The notes beneath the pieces were generated by a model. The model made no database searches and was not told where the DNA came from. It saw nothing but the letters and a program-made list of their open reading frames with translations. Position numbers and translations under genes: made by a program. Below, one piece after another: positions 6,602 to 13,587 of a stretch of 13,587 nt of DNA. Source of the DNA: Gemmatimonadota bacterium (lineage in GTDB: Bacteria; Gemmatimonadota; Gemmatimonadetes; Gemmatimonadales; GWC2-71-9). Location of the stretch: NCBI GenBank assembly GCA_003220975.1, contig QHTX01000100.1:1-13587 (forward strand). The letters are read 5' to 3'. The first letter of the stretch is position 1; each line of letters opens with the position of its first letter.

Positions 6602-8581
6602 TTACCGCACCGCCGCGCCGAGCACGGCCAGGACGCCGATCACGAACAGCACCACGTAGAAGCCGACTTCGCCGGTCTGCAGCCGGCTCCCCACCCAGCC
6701 AAGCGCGCGGGACGCGACGGCGCTGCCGTTCACGAGCAGGCCGTCCACCAGCCGGGCGTCGACGACCTTCCACAGGACCTCGCGTGACAGCCACATCACG
6801 GGCCGCACGAGGACGGCGTCGTACAGCTCGTCCACGTACCACTTTTTCCAGAGCACGCGACCCAGCCCGGTCTCGGGTGGCGCGAGCCGCGCCGGCACCA
6901 GCGCCTCCGGCTTGAGGAGTCGCAGGGCGCCGACGATTCCGAGCGCGGCCACGGCCACGGCGCCGAGGACGAGCGCCCACTCGGTGGCACGCGATAGCTC
7001 GACCGCGGGTTGCAGGCGGTCGGCGGCCGCGGTGACGGGCTCGAGCCAGCGGTGCAGCCACGTGCCCCCGCCGAACAATGGCGACACGTTGAGCGCGCCG
7101 CCCGCGAGCGTCAGCCCGCCCAGCGCGACGAGCGGCCCGGTCATCACCCACGGGGCCTCGTGGAGGTGAGCCCGGGCGCCTTCTCCGGTCCGGTTCGCGC
7201 CGTGGAAGGTGTAGAGCATCAGCCGGGTCATATAGAACGCGGTGAGCAGGGCGGCCGCGATGCCCATGGCCCAGAACGCGTACCAGATCGGGCGGACCGC
7301 GCCCTGTGCGAACGCCGCGCTCAGGATCTCGTCTTTCGAGAAGAAGCCGGCCAGGGGCGGCAACCCCGAGATCGCGAGCGTCGCGATCCACATCAGGGAC
7401 GCGGTCCAGGGGAGCTGGTGCCGCAGGCCGCCCATGTTGCGCATGTCCTGGGCATCGTCATGGGCGTGCGTCGCGTGGTAGGCGTGGTGCATCGCGTGGA
7501 TCACGCTGCCCGCGCCCAGAAAGAGGAGCGCCTTGAAGAACGAGTGCGTCGCGAGGTGGAAGATGCCGGCGGCGTGCGCTCCCGTGCCGACGCCGAGGAA
7601 CATGTAGCCGAGCTGCGAGATGGTCGAATAGGCGAGCACCCGCTTGATGTCCCATTGCTTCAGGGCGATCGTCGCCGCGAACAGCGCCGTGAGGGCACCG
7701 ACGCCGGCCACCACGGCGCTCGCGACGGGCGCGAGTGCGAACAGCACGCCGCACCGCGCCACGAGGTACACGCCGGCCGTGACCATCGTGGCGGCGTGGA
7801 TCAGCGCCGACACTGGCGTCGGGCCCTGCATCGCGTCGGGGAGCCACGTGTACAGGGGGATCTGGGCGGACTTGCCGGTGCAGCCGAGGAACAAGAACAG
7901 CGTGATGGCGGTGATCAGCGCCCCGCCCGGGGGGAAGGTGCCGGCGGCGCGGGAGAACACGTCACCGAAGTCGAGCGAGCCGGTGGCGCGGAACAGCAGG
8001 AACATCGCCACCAGGAACCCGACGTCCCCGATGCGGTTGACGATGAACGCCTTCTTCCCGGCGTCGGCGTTGATCTGCTCGTTGAACCAGAACCCGATCA
8101 GCAGGTAGGAGCAGAGCCCCACTCCTTCCCAGCCGACGAACATCACCGGGAAGCTCGCGCCCAGCACCAGCATCAGCATGAAGAACACGAACAGATTGAG
8201 GTACGCGAAGTAGCGCGCGTACCCCGGATCGTCGTGCATGTAGCCCACGCTGAACAGGTGGATCAACGCGCCGACGCCGGTGACCACGAGGATCATCACG
8301 GCCGACAGCCGGTCGAGCTGCAGCGCGAAGTGGACCTGCAGGTCGCCCACGGGCAGCCATTCCCAGTAGCGCTGCACGACCGGCTCGCCGCCCGGAAGCC
8401 GCGCGAACGCCACCACGGCGCCCGCCGCGGCGGCGAAGGCGAGGAGCAGCACGCCGACGCCGATCAGCGATACCGCGCGCTTCGCCCCGGGTCGGGTGAG
8501 CGCCAGGGCGCCGTTCAGCACGAAGCCCGCGAGCGGCAATGCCGGCACCAGCCAGAGGGCGTCGAGCAGCGAGCCGGGCAT
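6602..8581 (-). CDS. nuoL: NADH-quinone oxidoreductase subunit L
   Basis: The distal antiporter-like subunit, which pumps protons and carries the C-terminal lateral helix spanning the membrane arm. It has 659 residues (E. coli about 613). Key residues are Glu152 in WEGVGLCSYLLIG, Asp186 in NRIGDVGF, Lys237 in GCTGKSAQIPLYTWLPDAM, His262 in LIHAATMVTAGVYL, His342/His346/Lys350 in FHLATHSFFKALLF and Lys416 in GFFSKDEIL. A histidine-rich insert lies at 362-374, just after the TM11 region. The ATG at 8581 shares one base with the nuoK TGA (TGATG), with AAAGGG just upstream. Longer upstream readings to 8782 are nuoK shadow. The C-terminal half includes the WKKWYVDELYD region (579-589) before the final helices. 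Confidence 0.97.
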   Translation of the reverse strand: MPGSLLDALWLVPALPLAGFVLNGALALTRPGAKRAVSLIGVGVLLLAFAAAAGAVVAFARLPGGEPVVQRYWEWLPVGDLQVHFALQLDRLSAVMILVVTGVGALIHLFSVGYMHDDPGYARYFAYLNLFVFFMLMLVLGASFPVMFVGWEGVGLCSYLLIGFWFNEQINADAGKKAFIVNRIGDVGFLVAMFLLFRATGSLDFGDVFSRAAGTFPPGGALITAITLFLFLGCTGKSAQIPLYTWLPDAMQGPTPVSALIHAATMVTAGVYLVARCGVLFALAPVASAVVAGVGALTALFAATIALKQWDIKRVLAYSTISQLGYMFLGVGTGAHAAGIFHLATHSFFKALLFLGAGSVIHAMHHAYHATHAHDDAQDMRNMGGLRHQLPWTASLMWIATLAISGLPPLAGFFSKDEILSAAFAQGAVRPIWYAFWAMGIAAALLTAFYMTRLMLYTFHGANRTGEGARAHLHEAPWVMTGPLVALGGLTLAGGALNVSPLFGGGTWLHRWLEPVTAAADRLQPAVELSRATEWALVLGAVAVAALGIVGALRLLKPEALVPARLAPPETGLGRVLWKKWYVDELYDAVLVRPVMWLSREVLWKVVDARLVDGLLVNGSAVASRALGWVGSRLQTGEVGFYVVLFVIGVLAVLGAAVR

Positions 8582-8877
8582 CACCCTTTGAGCAGGTTGA
8601 TGTTCTGGAGATTCAGCGTCTGGCGGTGGCGGTAAATGGCGAGGATGATCGCGAGGCCGACGGCGGCCTCGGCGGCCGCGACCGCCATCACGAAGAACAC
8701 GAATACCTGGCCGGCGACGCCGAGCCGCTGCGCCAGCGCCACGAACGTGAGGTTCACGGCGTTGAGCATCAGCTCGACGCACATGAAGATCACGATCGCG
8801 TTCCGACGCAGCAGCACGCCGGCGACGCCCAGCGCGAACAGCACGGCCGAGACGAGGAGGGCGGGTCCGAGCAGCAT
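8581..8877 (-). CDS. nuoK: NADH-quinone oxidoreductase subunit K
   Basis: A small membrane-arm subunit with three transmembrane helices, 98 residues (family about 100), homologous to MrpC. The two conserved membrane glutamates of the proton path are present: Glu35 in FMCVELMLNAVNL and Glu70 in AVAAAEAAVGLAI. The hallmark GVAGVLLRRNAIVIF (17-31) is intact. I chose the ATG at 8877, which overlaps the nuoJ TGA by one base. The adjacent in-frame GTG at 8880 would give one extra residue and a GTGA overlap, and cannot be excluded. The stop shares a base with the nuoL ATG. The gene lies wholly inside a longer minus-strand open frame that extends upstream into nuoJ. Confidence 0.96.
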   Translation of the reverse strand: MLLGPALLVSAVLFALGVAGVLLRRNAIVIFMCVELMLNAVNLTFVALAQRLGVAGQVFVFFVMAVAAAEAAVGLAIILAIYRHRQTLNLQNINLLKG

Positions 8878-9398
8878 CACAGCCTGCGCTTGGCCAGGAC
8901 GACCGCGCCTACGATGGCAGCGAGCAGCAGGACGCTCGTGATTTCGAACGGCACGAGATACGCGTCGAACAGCGGGCGCGCGACGCTCCCCACCATCCCC
9001 TGCTCTGCGGCCGCGCGGGCCATCGCGTCCGGCGGCAGCAGGATCGCCGCCGGAGGACCCGCCACCCGCAGCACGCCGAGCTGGAAGCCCAGCACGCCCG
9101 CGAGCGCCACGCCCACGGCCAGGCCCAGCGGCCCCTTGATGTCGGTGGCGGCCTGGCGACCCAGGTTGAGCAGCATGATGACGAACAGGAACAGCACCAT
9201 GATGGCGCCGGCATACACCAGCACCTGGAGCACCGCGATGAATTGGGCGTCGAGCACGACGAACAGCGCGGCGAGCGAGAACAGCGTGACCACGAGCCAC
9301 AGGGCGCTCGCCACCGGGCTGCGGCGGGTGATGCAGAAGACGGCGCTCCCGATCGCGAGACCCGCGAACGCCCAGAAGATGATCACGCTCCCGCTCAC
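8877..9398 (-). CDS. nuoJ: NADH-quinone oxidoreductase subunit J
   Basis: A membrane-arm subunit at the junction between NuoH and the antiporter modules, 173 residues with five predicted helices. The conserved third helix VLVYAGAIMVLFLFVIML (59-76) is present with Tyr62; in the family this helix undergoes the pi-bulge rearrangement linked to quinone reduction. The final helix is FEITSVLLLAAIVGAVVLAK (151-170). A loop of about 35 residues between helices 4 and 5 is Ala/Pro/Arg-rich. The start is GTG at 9398, three bases after the nuoI TAG, with no obvious Shine-Dalgarno sequence. The stop overlaps the nuoK start. Confidence 0.96.
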   Translation of the reverse strand: MSGSVIIFWAFAGLAIGSAVFCITRRSPVASALWLVVTLFSLAALFVVLDAQFIAVLQVLVYAGAIMVLFLFVIMLLNLGRQAATDIKGPLGLAVGVALAGVLGFQLGVLRVAGPPAAILLPPDAMARAAAEQGMVGSVARPLFDAYLVPFEITSVLLLAAIVGAVVLAKRRL

Positions 9399-9401
9399 GG
9401 C

Positions 9402-9908
9402 CTATTCGCCCTTCGGATCGGAGGGGTCCCACAGCGTCGAGACGGGGTGCGTCTGCGCGCACAGGCGCTCCAGGTCGTACACGAACCGGTCCCGCGAGAA
9501 CTCGGAATTCTCGTAGTGCACGCCTACGTGGATGGCCTCCTCGGGGCAGACCTCCTGGCAGTAGCCGCAGAACACGCAGCGGAACTCATCGATCTCGTAG
9601 ATCAGCGGATAGCGGTTGCCCTGCTCGTCCTCGCCGGGCACGAGCTTGATGCAGTTGGCGGGACAGATTTGCGGGCACAACCCGCAGGCCACGCACTTGG
9701 CGCGTCCCTGCTCGTCGGTGAGCATGCGGTGCGTGCCCCGCCAGCGCGGGGAGAGCGTCCAGTCCCGGGTGCTCTTCTCCTCGGGGTACTGCATCGTGAC
9801 CTTGGGCCGAAACAAGTGCTGCAGCGTCAGCACCATGCCCTTGAGCGTGGCCCGCACGTACGACACCTGCGCCCCCGGCCGCCGCATCACCTTGACGCCG
9901 ATCGCCAT
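9402..9908 (-). CDS. nuoI: NADH-quinone oxidoreductase subunit I (2x 4Fe-4S ferredoxin-like)
   Basis: A peripheral-arm subunit that holds clusters N6a and N6b and passes electrons toward N2 and quinone. It has 168 residues. Two classic ferredoxin motifs are intact: CVACGLCPQICP (Cys72, 75, 78, 82) and CVFCGYCQEVCP (Cys111, 114, 117, 121). The N-terminal amphipathic region contains TLQHLFRPKVTMQYPEEK (28-45), the usual NuoI lead-in. HYENSEFSRD (131-140) is the conserved post-cluster segment. The ATG at 9908 shares one base with the nuoH TGA; a GGAAGG lies about 12 bases upstream. Upstream extension to 10673 is shadow of nuoH. One non-ligand cysteine (150) lies in the C-terminal tail. Confidence 0.97.
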   Translation of the reverse strand: MAIGVKVMRRPGAQVSYVRATLKGMVLTLQHLFRPKVTMQYPEEKSTRDWTLSPRWRGTHRMLTDEQGRAKCVACGLCPQICPANCIKLVPGEDEQGNRYPLIYEIDEFRCVFCGYCQEVCPEEAIHVGVHYENSEFSRDRFVYDLERLCAQTHPVSTLWDPSDPKGE

Positions 9909-11083
9909 CAGGCGTTCCCGCCTTCCGGCGCCACCGAGCCCGCGACGATGTGCCCGCGGTCGAGCACGAAGAACAGCGGGATCGCGAGCAGCACGTTGAG
10001 GGCGAACAGCGTCAGCGCGAACCGCGTGTCGTACGTCCAGGCGAGCCGGTCGTGGAGCAACCAGATGGCGGTCGCGATCACGGACAGATAGCCGAGCGCG
10101 AGCGGGAGCATGACCTTCCAGCCGAGCGCCATCAGCTGGTCGTACCGGAAGCGCGGCAGCGTCCAGCGCACCCAGATGTAGAGGAACAGGAAGAACAAGA
10201 CCTTGGCCGAGAACACCGCAAGCGTGGCGAGCGTCTTCCATACCGTCCAGGGCGGCGTGTTGTCCCACGTCGTGAAGGGGACGTCCCAGCCGCCGAAGAA
10301 CAACGTCGTCATCAGCGCCGACGCCGTCACCATGTTCGAGTACTCGGCGATGTAGAACATCGAGAACTTCATCGCGCTGTACTCGGTGTGGTAGCCGGCG
10401 ATGAGCTCGGCTTCCGCCTCCGGCAGGTCGAACGGCAGCCGGTTGGTCTCGGCGAACGCGGCGACGACGAAGATGAAAAAGGCGAGCGAGAGCGGGAACA
10501 CGTTCCACGTGAAGAGCGACGAGGACTGCCGCGCGATCACCTCGGTGAGCGTCACGTTCTGGGCGAGGAGCAGCACCGCCACGGTGCTCATCCCCATCGC
10601 GATCTCGTAGGAGATCATCTGCGCCGAGGCCCGCAACCCGCCCAGGAGCGAGTACTTGTTGTTGGACGACCACCCCGCGAGCACGATGCCGTACACCCCG
10701 AGCGAACCGAAGGCGAGAATGTAGAGGAAGCCGACCGGCAGGTTCGCGACGACCATGTCGACGTCGCCCCAGCGGGTGGGGAGCGGTGCGGCGAAGGGGA
10801 TCACCGCGAACGCGAGCAGCGCCGGCACGAAGGACATGGCCGGCGCCAGCAGGAACAGCGCCTTGTCGGCCTGCGCGGGGAGCGTCTCCTCCTTCATCAG
10901 ATTCTTCAGGCCGTCGGCCGCGGGCTGCAGCAGTCCCTGCGGGCCCACGCGGTTCGGACCGAGCCGATCCTGCATCCAGGCACAGATGCGCCGCTCGGCG
11001 AGCGTGAGCAGGGCCACGCCCACCATGATCGCGGTGAAGACCACGATGATCTTGATGATCGAACTGACGATGAAGAACGTCAC
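9908..11083 (-). CDS. nuoH: NADH-quinone oxidoreductase subunit H
   Basis: A membrane subunit forming the quinone chamber and the entry to the E-channel (homologue of mitochondrial ND1). It has 391 residues, longer than E. coli NuoH (about 325). Signatures are AERRICAWMQDRLGPNRVGP (29-48) and LPFDLPEAEAELIAGYHTEY (216-235), the latter carrying the conserved glutamates (222, 224, 226). GWSSNNKYSLLGGLRA (137-152) is the typical loop. After the usual last helix (322-343) a further hydrophobic segment runs at about 355-375, followed by a short polar tail. The start is GTG at 11083, overlapping the nuoG stop as GTGA, with GGGAG about seven bases upstream. The alternative frame from 11254 is nuoG shadow. 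Confidence 0.97.
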   Translation of the reverse strand: MTFFIVSSIIKIIVVFTAIMVGVALLTLAERRICAWMQDRLGPNRVGPQGLLQPAADGLKNLMKEETLPAQADKALFLLAPAMSFVPALLAFAVIPFAAPLPTRWGDVDMVVANLPVGFLYILAFGSLGVYGIVLAGWSSNNKYSLLGGLRASAQMISYEIAMGMSTVAVLLLAQNVTLTEVIARQSSSLFTWNVFPLSLAFFIFVVAAFAETNRLPFDLPEAEAELIAGYHTEYSAMKFSMFYIAEYSNMVTASALMTTLFFGGWDVPFTTWDNTPPWTVWKTLATLAVFSAKVLFFLFLYIWVRWTLPRFRYDQLMALGWKVMLPLALGYLSVIATAIWLLHDRLAWTYDTRFALTLFALNVLLAIPLFFVLDRGHIVAGSVAPEGGNA

Positions 11084-12651
11084 GCCGGCACTCCCGCGCC
11101 GACGCTCACCCGCTGGCCCACGAGCCCGACGCTCGAGTAGGAGAGCCCCGCGAACGGCGCGACCCTTTCCGCTAACACGTCGAAGGCCGCTGAGGCGCTC
11201 GCCAGGTGCTCGCCGCGCCGCAGCGTGACCAAGAGCTCCGAGAGCACCCACCACGCCGGGCGGGCCATCCCGGGCGCCGGCTTGGCCTGGAAGTAGCGCT
11301 GCACGCGCCCGTCGCGGTTGACGAACGTCCCGTCCTCCTCGGCGACGTTGGCGATCGGCAGCACCGCCTCGGCGCCACGCGCGCCTTCGGGGAGCACCGT
11401 TCCCACATAGATCAGCGCCCCCGCCGTGCGCACCGCGACCTCGGGCTCATCGAGCACGAGGACCACGGCGGCCGATTCCGCCGCCGCCAGCACCGCGGGA
11501 TAGTCGCGACGGTAGCCTAGGAGCTCCGCCCCCGTGCCGTTGGGCGCCCGCTCGGCTCGGAGCGCCAGGTCCGGCACGCCGGGCAGCGGCGCTTCCTCTC
11601 CCATCACGACCTGGAAGGCGCCCGTCCAGTCGAGCCCCGCTCCCCCCCCTCCGAGCAGCTCGCGCGCGAGGAACAGCGCCTCCGTCGACGCGCGCGGCGA
11701 GACGAGCGCCACCGCACGGCCGGCCGCGCCCCGCAGCCGTGTGGCCACGTGCTCGACCGCCTCGTCCCAGTCCGTGGCGCGCAGCTCGCCGTCCCGCCGC
11801 ACGAGCGGCGCCTCGATCCGGTCGCCGCGATTCATCCAGCGGTAGTTCATCCGACCGTGATCGCAGATGAAGTAGCGGTTCACCTCGAGGTTGGGGCGCG
11901 GGCGCACCCGCACCACGACGTTCTCGCGCGTGTCGAGCGTCACGTTGCATCCCTGCGAGCAGCCGGTGCACACCGCCGCCGTCTTGTCGAGCTCCCAGGC
12001 CCGCGCCTTGTGCAGGAAGTCTTTCGAGAGGAGCGAGCCCACCGGGCAGAGATCGACGACGTTGCCAGCCCAGGGGTGATCGAGCCGCTCGTCCGGATGG
12101 ATCCCGATGTACGCCCGGTCGCCCCGTTCCGACACATTCAACACGGGCTCCTTGGCGACGTCCTCCATGAAGCGCACGCAGCGCGTGCACAGGATGCAGC
12201 GGTTGGGGACGTACAGCACGTCGGGCCCGAAGTCCTCGACGGGGTTGAAGCGCTTGGCGTAGTCGGGGCTGTAGCGCGTCGCGGGGCGGCCTTCCTGGAA
12301 CGTGAAGTCCTGCAACTCGCACTCGCCCGCCTGGTCGCAGATCGGGCAGTCGAGCGGGTGATTGATGAGCAGGAACTCGAGCACGCTCGTGCGGGCGCGC
12401 TTCGCCTGCTCCGCCTGCGTCTTCACCACCATGCCCTCGGTCGCCTGCGTGGCGCATGCGATGGCGAGCTTGGGCTGCTTCTCGATCTCCACGAGACACA
12501 TGCGGCACAAGCCCGCGACGGGAAGCCCCGGGTGATAGCAGTAGTGGGGGACGAGCACGCCCGCCTGCTTCGCGGCCTCGATGACGAGCGTCCCCTTCGG
12601 CACGCTCACCGGCACCCCGTCGATCGTGAGATTGACCACGTCGTCGGGCAT
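11080..12651 (-). CDS. nuoG: NADH-quinone oxidoreductase subunit G, compact form
   Basis: A peripheral-arm iron-sulfur subunit of 523 residues. The N-terminal ferredoxin domain has Cys38, 49, 52, 66 for the 2Fe-2S cluster N1b. Next comes NHPLDCPICDQAGEC (97-111), with His98 and Cys102, 105, 111 for N5. RCILCTRC (151-158) together with Cys202 in LCPVGSLL binds N4. A further set, Cys228, 231, 235 in CTGCSQGC plus Cys263, matches the off-path N7 cluster seen in E. coli and Thermus. The following molybdopterin-oxidoreductase-like domain is only about 260 residues, against several hundred in E. coli (total about 908), yet it ends with the usual VLPIANVAEEDGTFVNRDGR (430-449). The shortening therefore looks internal rather than a frameshift. 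The ATG at 12651 overlaps the nuoF TGA. Confidence 0.96.
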   Translation of the reverse strand: MPDDVVNLTIDGVPVSVPKGTLVIEAAKQAGVLVPHYCYHPGLPVAGLCRMCLVEIEKQPKLAIACATQATEGMVVKTQAEQAKRARTSVLEFLLINHPLDCPICDQAGECELQDFTFQEGRPATRYSPDYAKRFNPVEDFGPDVLYVPNRCILCTRCVRFMEDVAKEPVLNVSERGDRAYIGIHPDERLDHPWAGNVVDLCPVGSLLSKDFLHKARAWELDKTAAVCTGCSQGCNVTLDTRENVVVRVRPRPNLEVNRYFICDHGRMNYRWMNRGDRIEAPLVRRDGELRATDWDEAVEHVATRLRGAAGRAVALVSPRASTEALFLARELLGGGGAGLDWTGAFQVVMGEEAPLPGVPDLALRAERAPNGTGAELLGYRRDYPAVLAAAESAAVVLVLDEPEVAVRTAGALIYVGTVLPEGARGAEAVLPIANVAEEDGTFVNRDGRVQRYFQAKPAPGMARPAWWVLSELLVTLRRGEHLASASAAFDVLAERVAPFAGLSYSSVGLVGQRVSVGAGVPA

Positions 12652-13587
12652 CAGGCCGCCAGCACCGGGTGCTTCTTCCCGGAGAGGTAGGCTTCGAACT
12701 CGCTCCCGAACTTCTTGATCCCCGACACGATCGGGGCGGCGCAGGAATCGGAGAGCACGCAGATCGTCTTGCCCGTCATGTTCTCGGAGAGATCGAGGAG
12801 CAGGTCGAGGTCCGCCGCCTTGCCCTGCCCTGCGAGAATGCGTTCCAGGATCTTGGTGGCCCACGCCGTGCCTTCGCGGCACTGCGTACACTGGGCACAG
12901 GACTCGTGCGCGTAGAAGCGCGCCAGGCGCATGATCTGGTAGACCATGTCCGCCGAGTCGTCGAACACGATCACGCCGCCCGAGCCGAGCATCGAGCCCT
13001 GTTCGACGACGCCCTCGTAGTCGAGCAGGCAGCGCTCGCTCTCTTCCCGGTTCAGGATGGGGACGGACGAGCCGCCCGGGATGCAGGCCTTGAGGGTCCG
13101 CCCCGGCGGCATCCCGCCGCACAGCTCGTACAGCAGGTCCTTGAGCGGAAAGCCCATCGTGACCTCGTAGTTGCCGGGCTTCTGGATGTGGCCGCACACC
13201 GAGATCAGCTTCGTGCCGGTGCTCTTCGGGCTCGAGAGTGCGAGTCTCTTGTACCAGGCCGCGCCGTTCTGGAGGATGTGCGGCACCGCCGCGAGCGTCT
13301 CGACGTTGTTGATGGTCGTGGGCATGCCGAACACGCCGAACGCGGCGGGAAAGGGCGGCTTGATCCGCGGATTGCCGCGCTTGCCCTCGATCGAGTTCAT
13401 GAGCGCCGTCTCTTCACCGCAGATGTAGGCGCCCGCGCCGCGGTGCAGGTGGATCTTGATCTTGCCGAACACGCCGGCCGCGTTCGCCTCGGTCAGTGCC
13501 CGCTCCATGATCGCGTAGGGCTCGGTGAACTCGCCCCGGATGTAGATGTAGGCCACCTCGGCCTGGATCGCGTGCGCCGCGACGGCG
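12651..13587 (-). CDS. nuoF: NADH-quinone oxidoreductase subunit F, 5' end outside window
   Basis: The NADH-oxidising subunit, which binds FMN and cluster N3. 311 residues are visible, reading in frame from 13586; the N-terminal FMN glycine-rich part (about 110-120 residues) lies beyond the edge. In fragment numbering, VAYIYIRGEF is at 11-20. The NADH/FMN loop GAGAYICGEETALMNSIEGK is at 50-69, with the Glu pair at 58-59. The linker FPAAFGVFGMPTTINNVETL is at 79-98. N3 ligands are Cys230, 233, 236 in CAQCTQCREGT and Cys276 in TICVLSD. The usual family spelling is CGKCxPCREGT, so two positions between the cysteines are unusual. nuoE is expected just upstream, outside the window. The stop overlaps the nuoG start as TGATG. 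Confidence 0.97.
   Translation of the reverse strand, partial: AVAAHAIQAEVAYIYIRGEFTEPYAIMERALTEANAAGVFGKIKIHLHRGAGAYICGEETALMNSIEGKRGNPRIKPPFPAAFGVFGMPTTINNVETLAAVPHILQNGAAWYKRLALSSPKSTGTKLISVCGHIQKPGNYEVTMGFPLKDLLYELCGGMPPGRTLKACIPGGSSVPILNREESERCLLDYEGVVEQGSMLGSGGVIVFDDSADMVYQIMRLARFYAHESCAQCTQCREGTAWATKILERILAGQGKAADLDLLLDLSENMTGKTICVLSDSCAAPIVSGIKKFGSEFEAYLSGKKHPVLAA

Noticed and set aside
5418..7391. 657-codon minus-strand frame across nuoL and nuoM
   Set aside because: A shadow frame: the real nuoL and nuoM frames have all expected membrane and charge motifs, while this one is Arg-rich and hydrophilic.
3591..8581. NuoL/M/N-like genes as part of an Mrp antiporter or membrane hydrogenase
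   Set aside because: They sit in order with nuoF, G, H, I, J and K, and each has its subunit-specific TM12 residue (Lys in L and N, Glu in M). No hydrogenase catalytic subunit or Mrp partner is present.
7010..8635. 541-codon open frame on the plus strand
   Set aside because: Antisense to nuoL and the start of nuoK, with charged low-complexity translation and no family signature. Its length is explained by the G+C-rich third positions of the real gene.
11080..12651. nuoG as a frameshifted or broken gene because of its short length
   Set aside because: The conserved C-terminal motif is in the same frame as the cluster motifs and the stop forms a precise GTGA overlap with nuoH, so the gene looks intact.

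Overview
This window is the distal part of a respiratory Complex I (NADH:quinone oxidoreductase, nuo) operon, read entirely on the minus strand from right to left. It runs from a 5'-truncated nuoF at the right edge through nuoG, H, I, J, K, L, M and N. Two further genes follow with no room for a promoter: an AlgC-type phosphomannomutase/phosphoglucomutase and a large UPF0182-family membrane protein that runs off the left edge without a stop codon. The UPF0182 gene is easy to miss because its frame is open to the edge and starts with GTG; it was found by translating the complement of positions 1-2199.

Organism: the DNA is very G+C-rich, and the gene order nuoF-to-nuoN is the standard bacterial one. 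The protein features (compact NuoG that keeps the extra N7-type cysteine motif, long NuoH, NuoL with a histidine-rich insert) suggest an aerobic or facultative, Gram-negative-like soil or sediment bacterium. Gemmatimonadota or a similar lineage is my best guess, but nothing in the window proves the phylum.

Layout: 12651-13587 nuoF (partial), 11080-12651 nuoG, 9908-11083 nuoH, 9402-9908 nuoI, 8877-9398 nuoJ, 8581-8877 nuoK, 6602-8581 nuoL, 5090-6598 nuoM, 3591-5093 nuoN, 2196-3575 phosphohexomutase, 1-2199 UPF0182 (partial). Packing is extreme. Six internal junctions are stop/start overlaps of the TGATG type (F/G, H/I, J/K, K/L) or the ATGA/GTGA type (G/H, M/N), and the mutase/UPF0182 junction is a seventh (GTGA). 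The only gaps are 3, 3 and 15 bases. There is therefore no intergenic space for promoters, terminators or RNA genes, and no stretch over 300 bases lacks a gene. I see no tRNA, rRNA, CRISPR, IS element or long repeat.

Function: NuoF and NuoG belong to the NADH-oxidising and electron-transfer arm. NuoI carries two 4Fe-4S clusters to the quinone site, NuoH forms the quinone chamber and NuoJ/K/L/M/N form the proton-pumping membrane arm. The mutase would supply mannose-1-P or glucose-1-P for surface polysaccharide. The function of the UPF0182 protein is unknown. The window is mostly a conserved housekeeping region. The observations that stand out are two G-quadruplex-like G-tract clusters in a low-complexity linker of the UPF0182 gene, the coupling of that gene to the mutase, and lineage-specific changes in NuoG, NuoH and NuoL.
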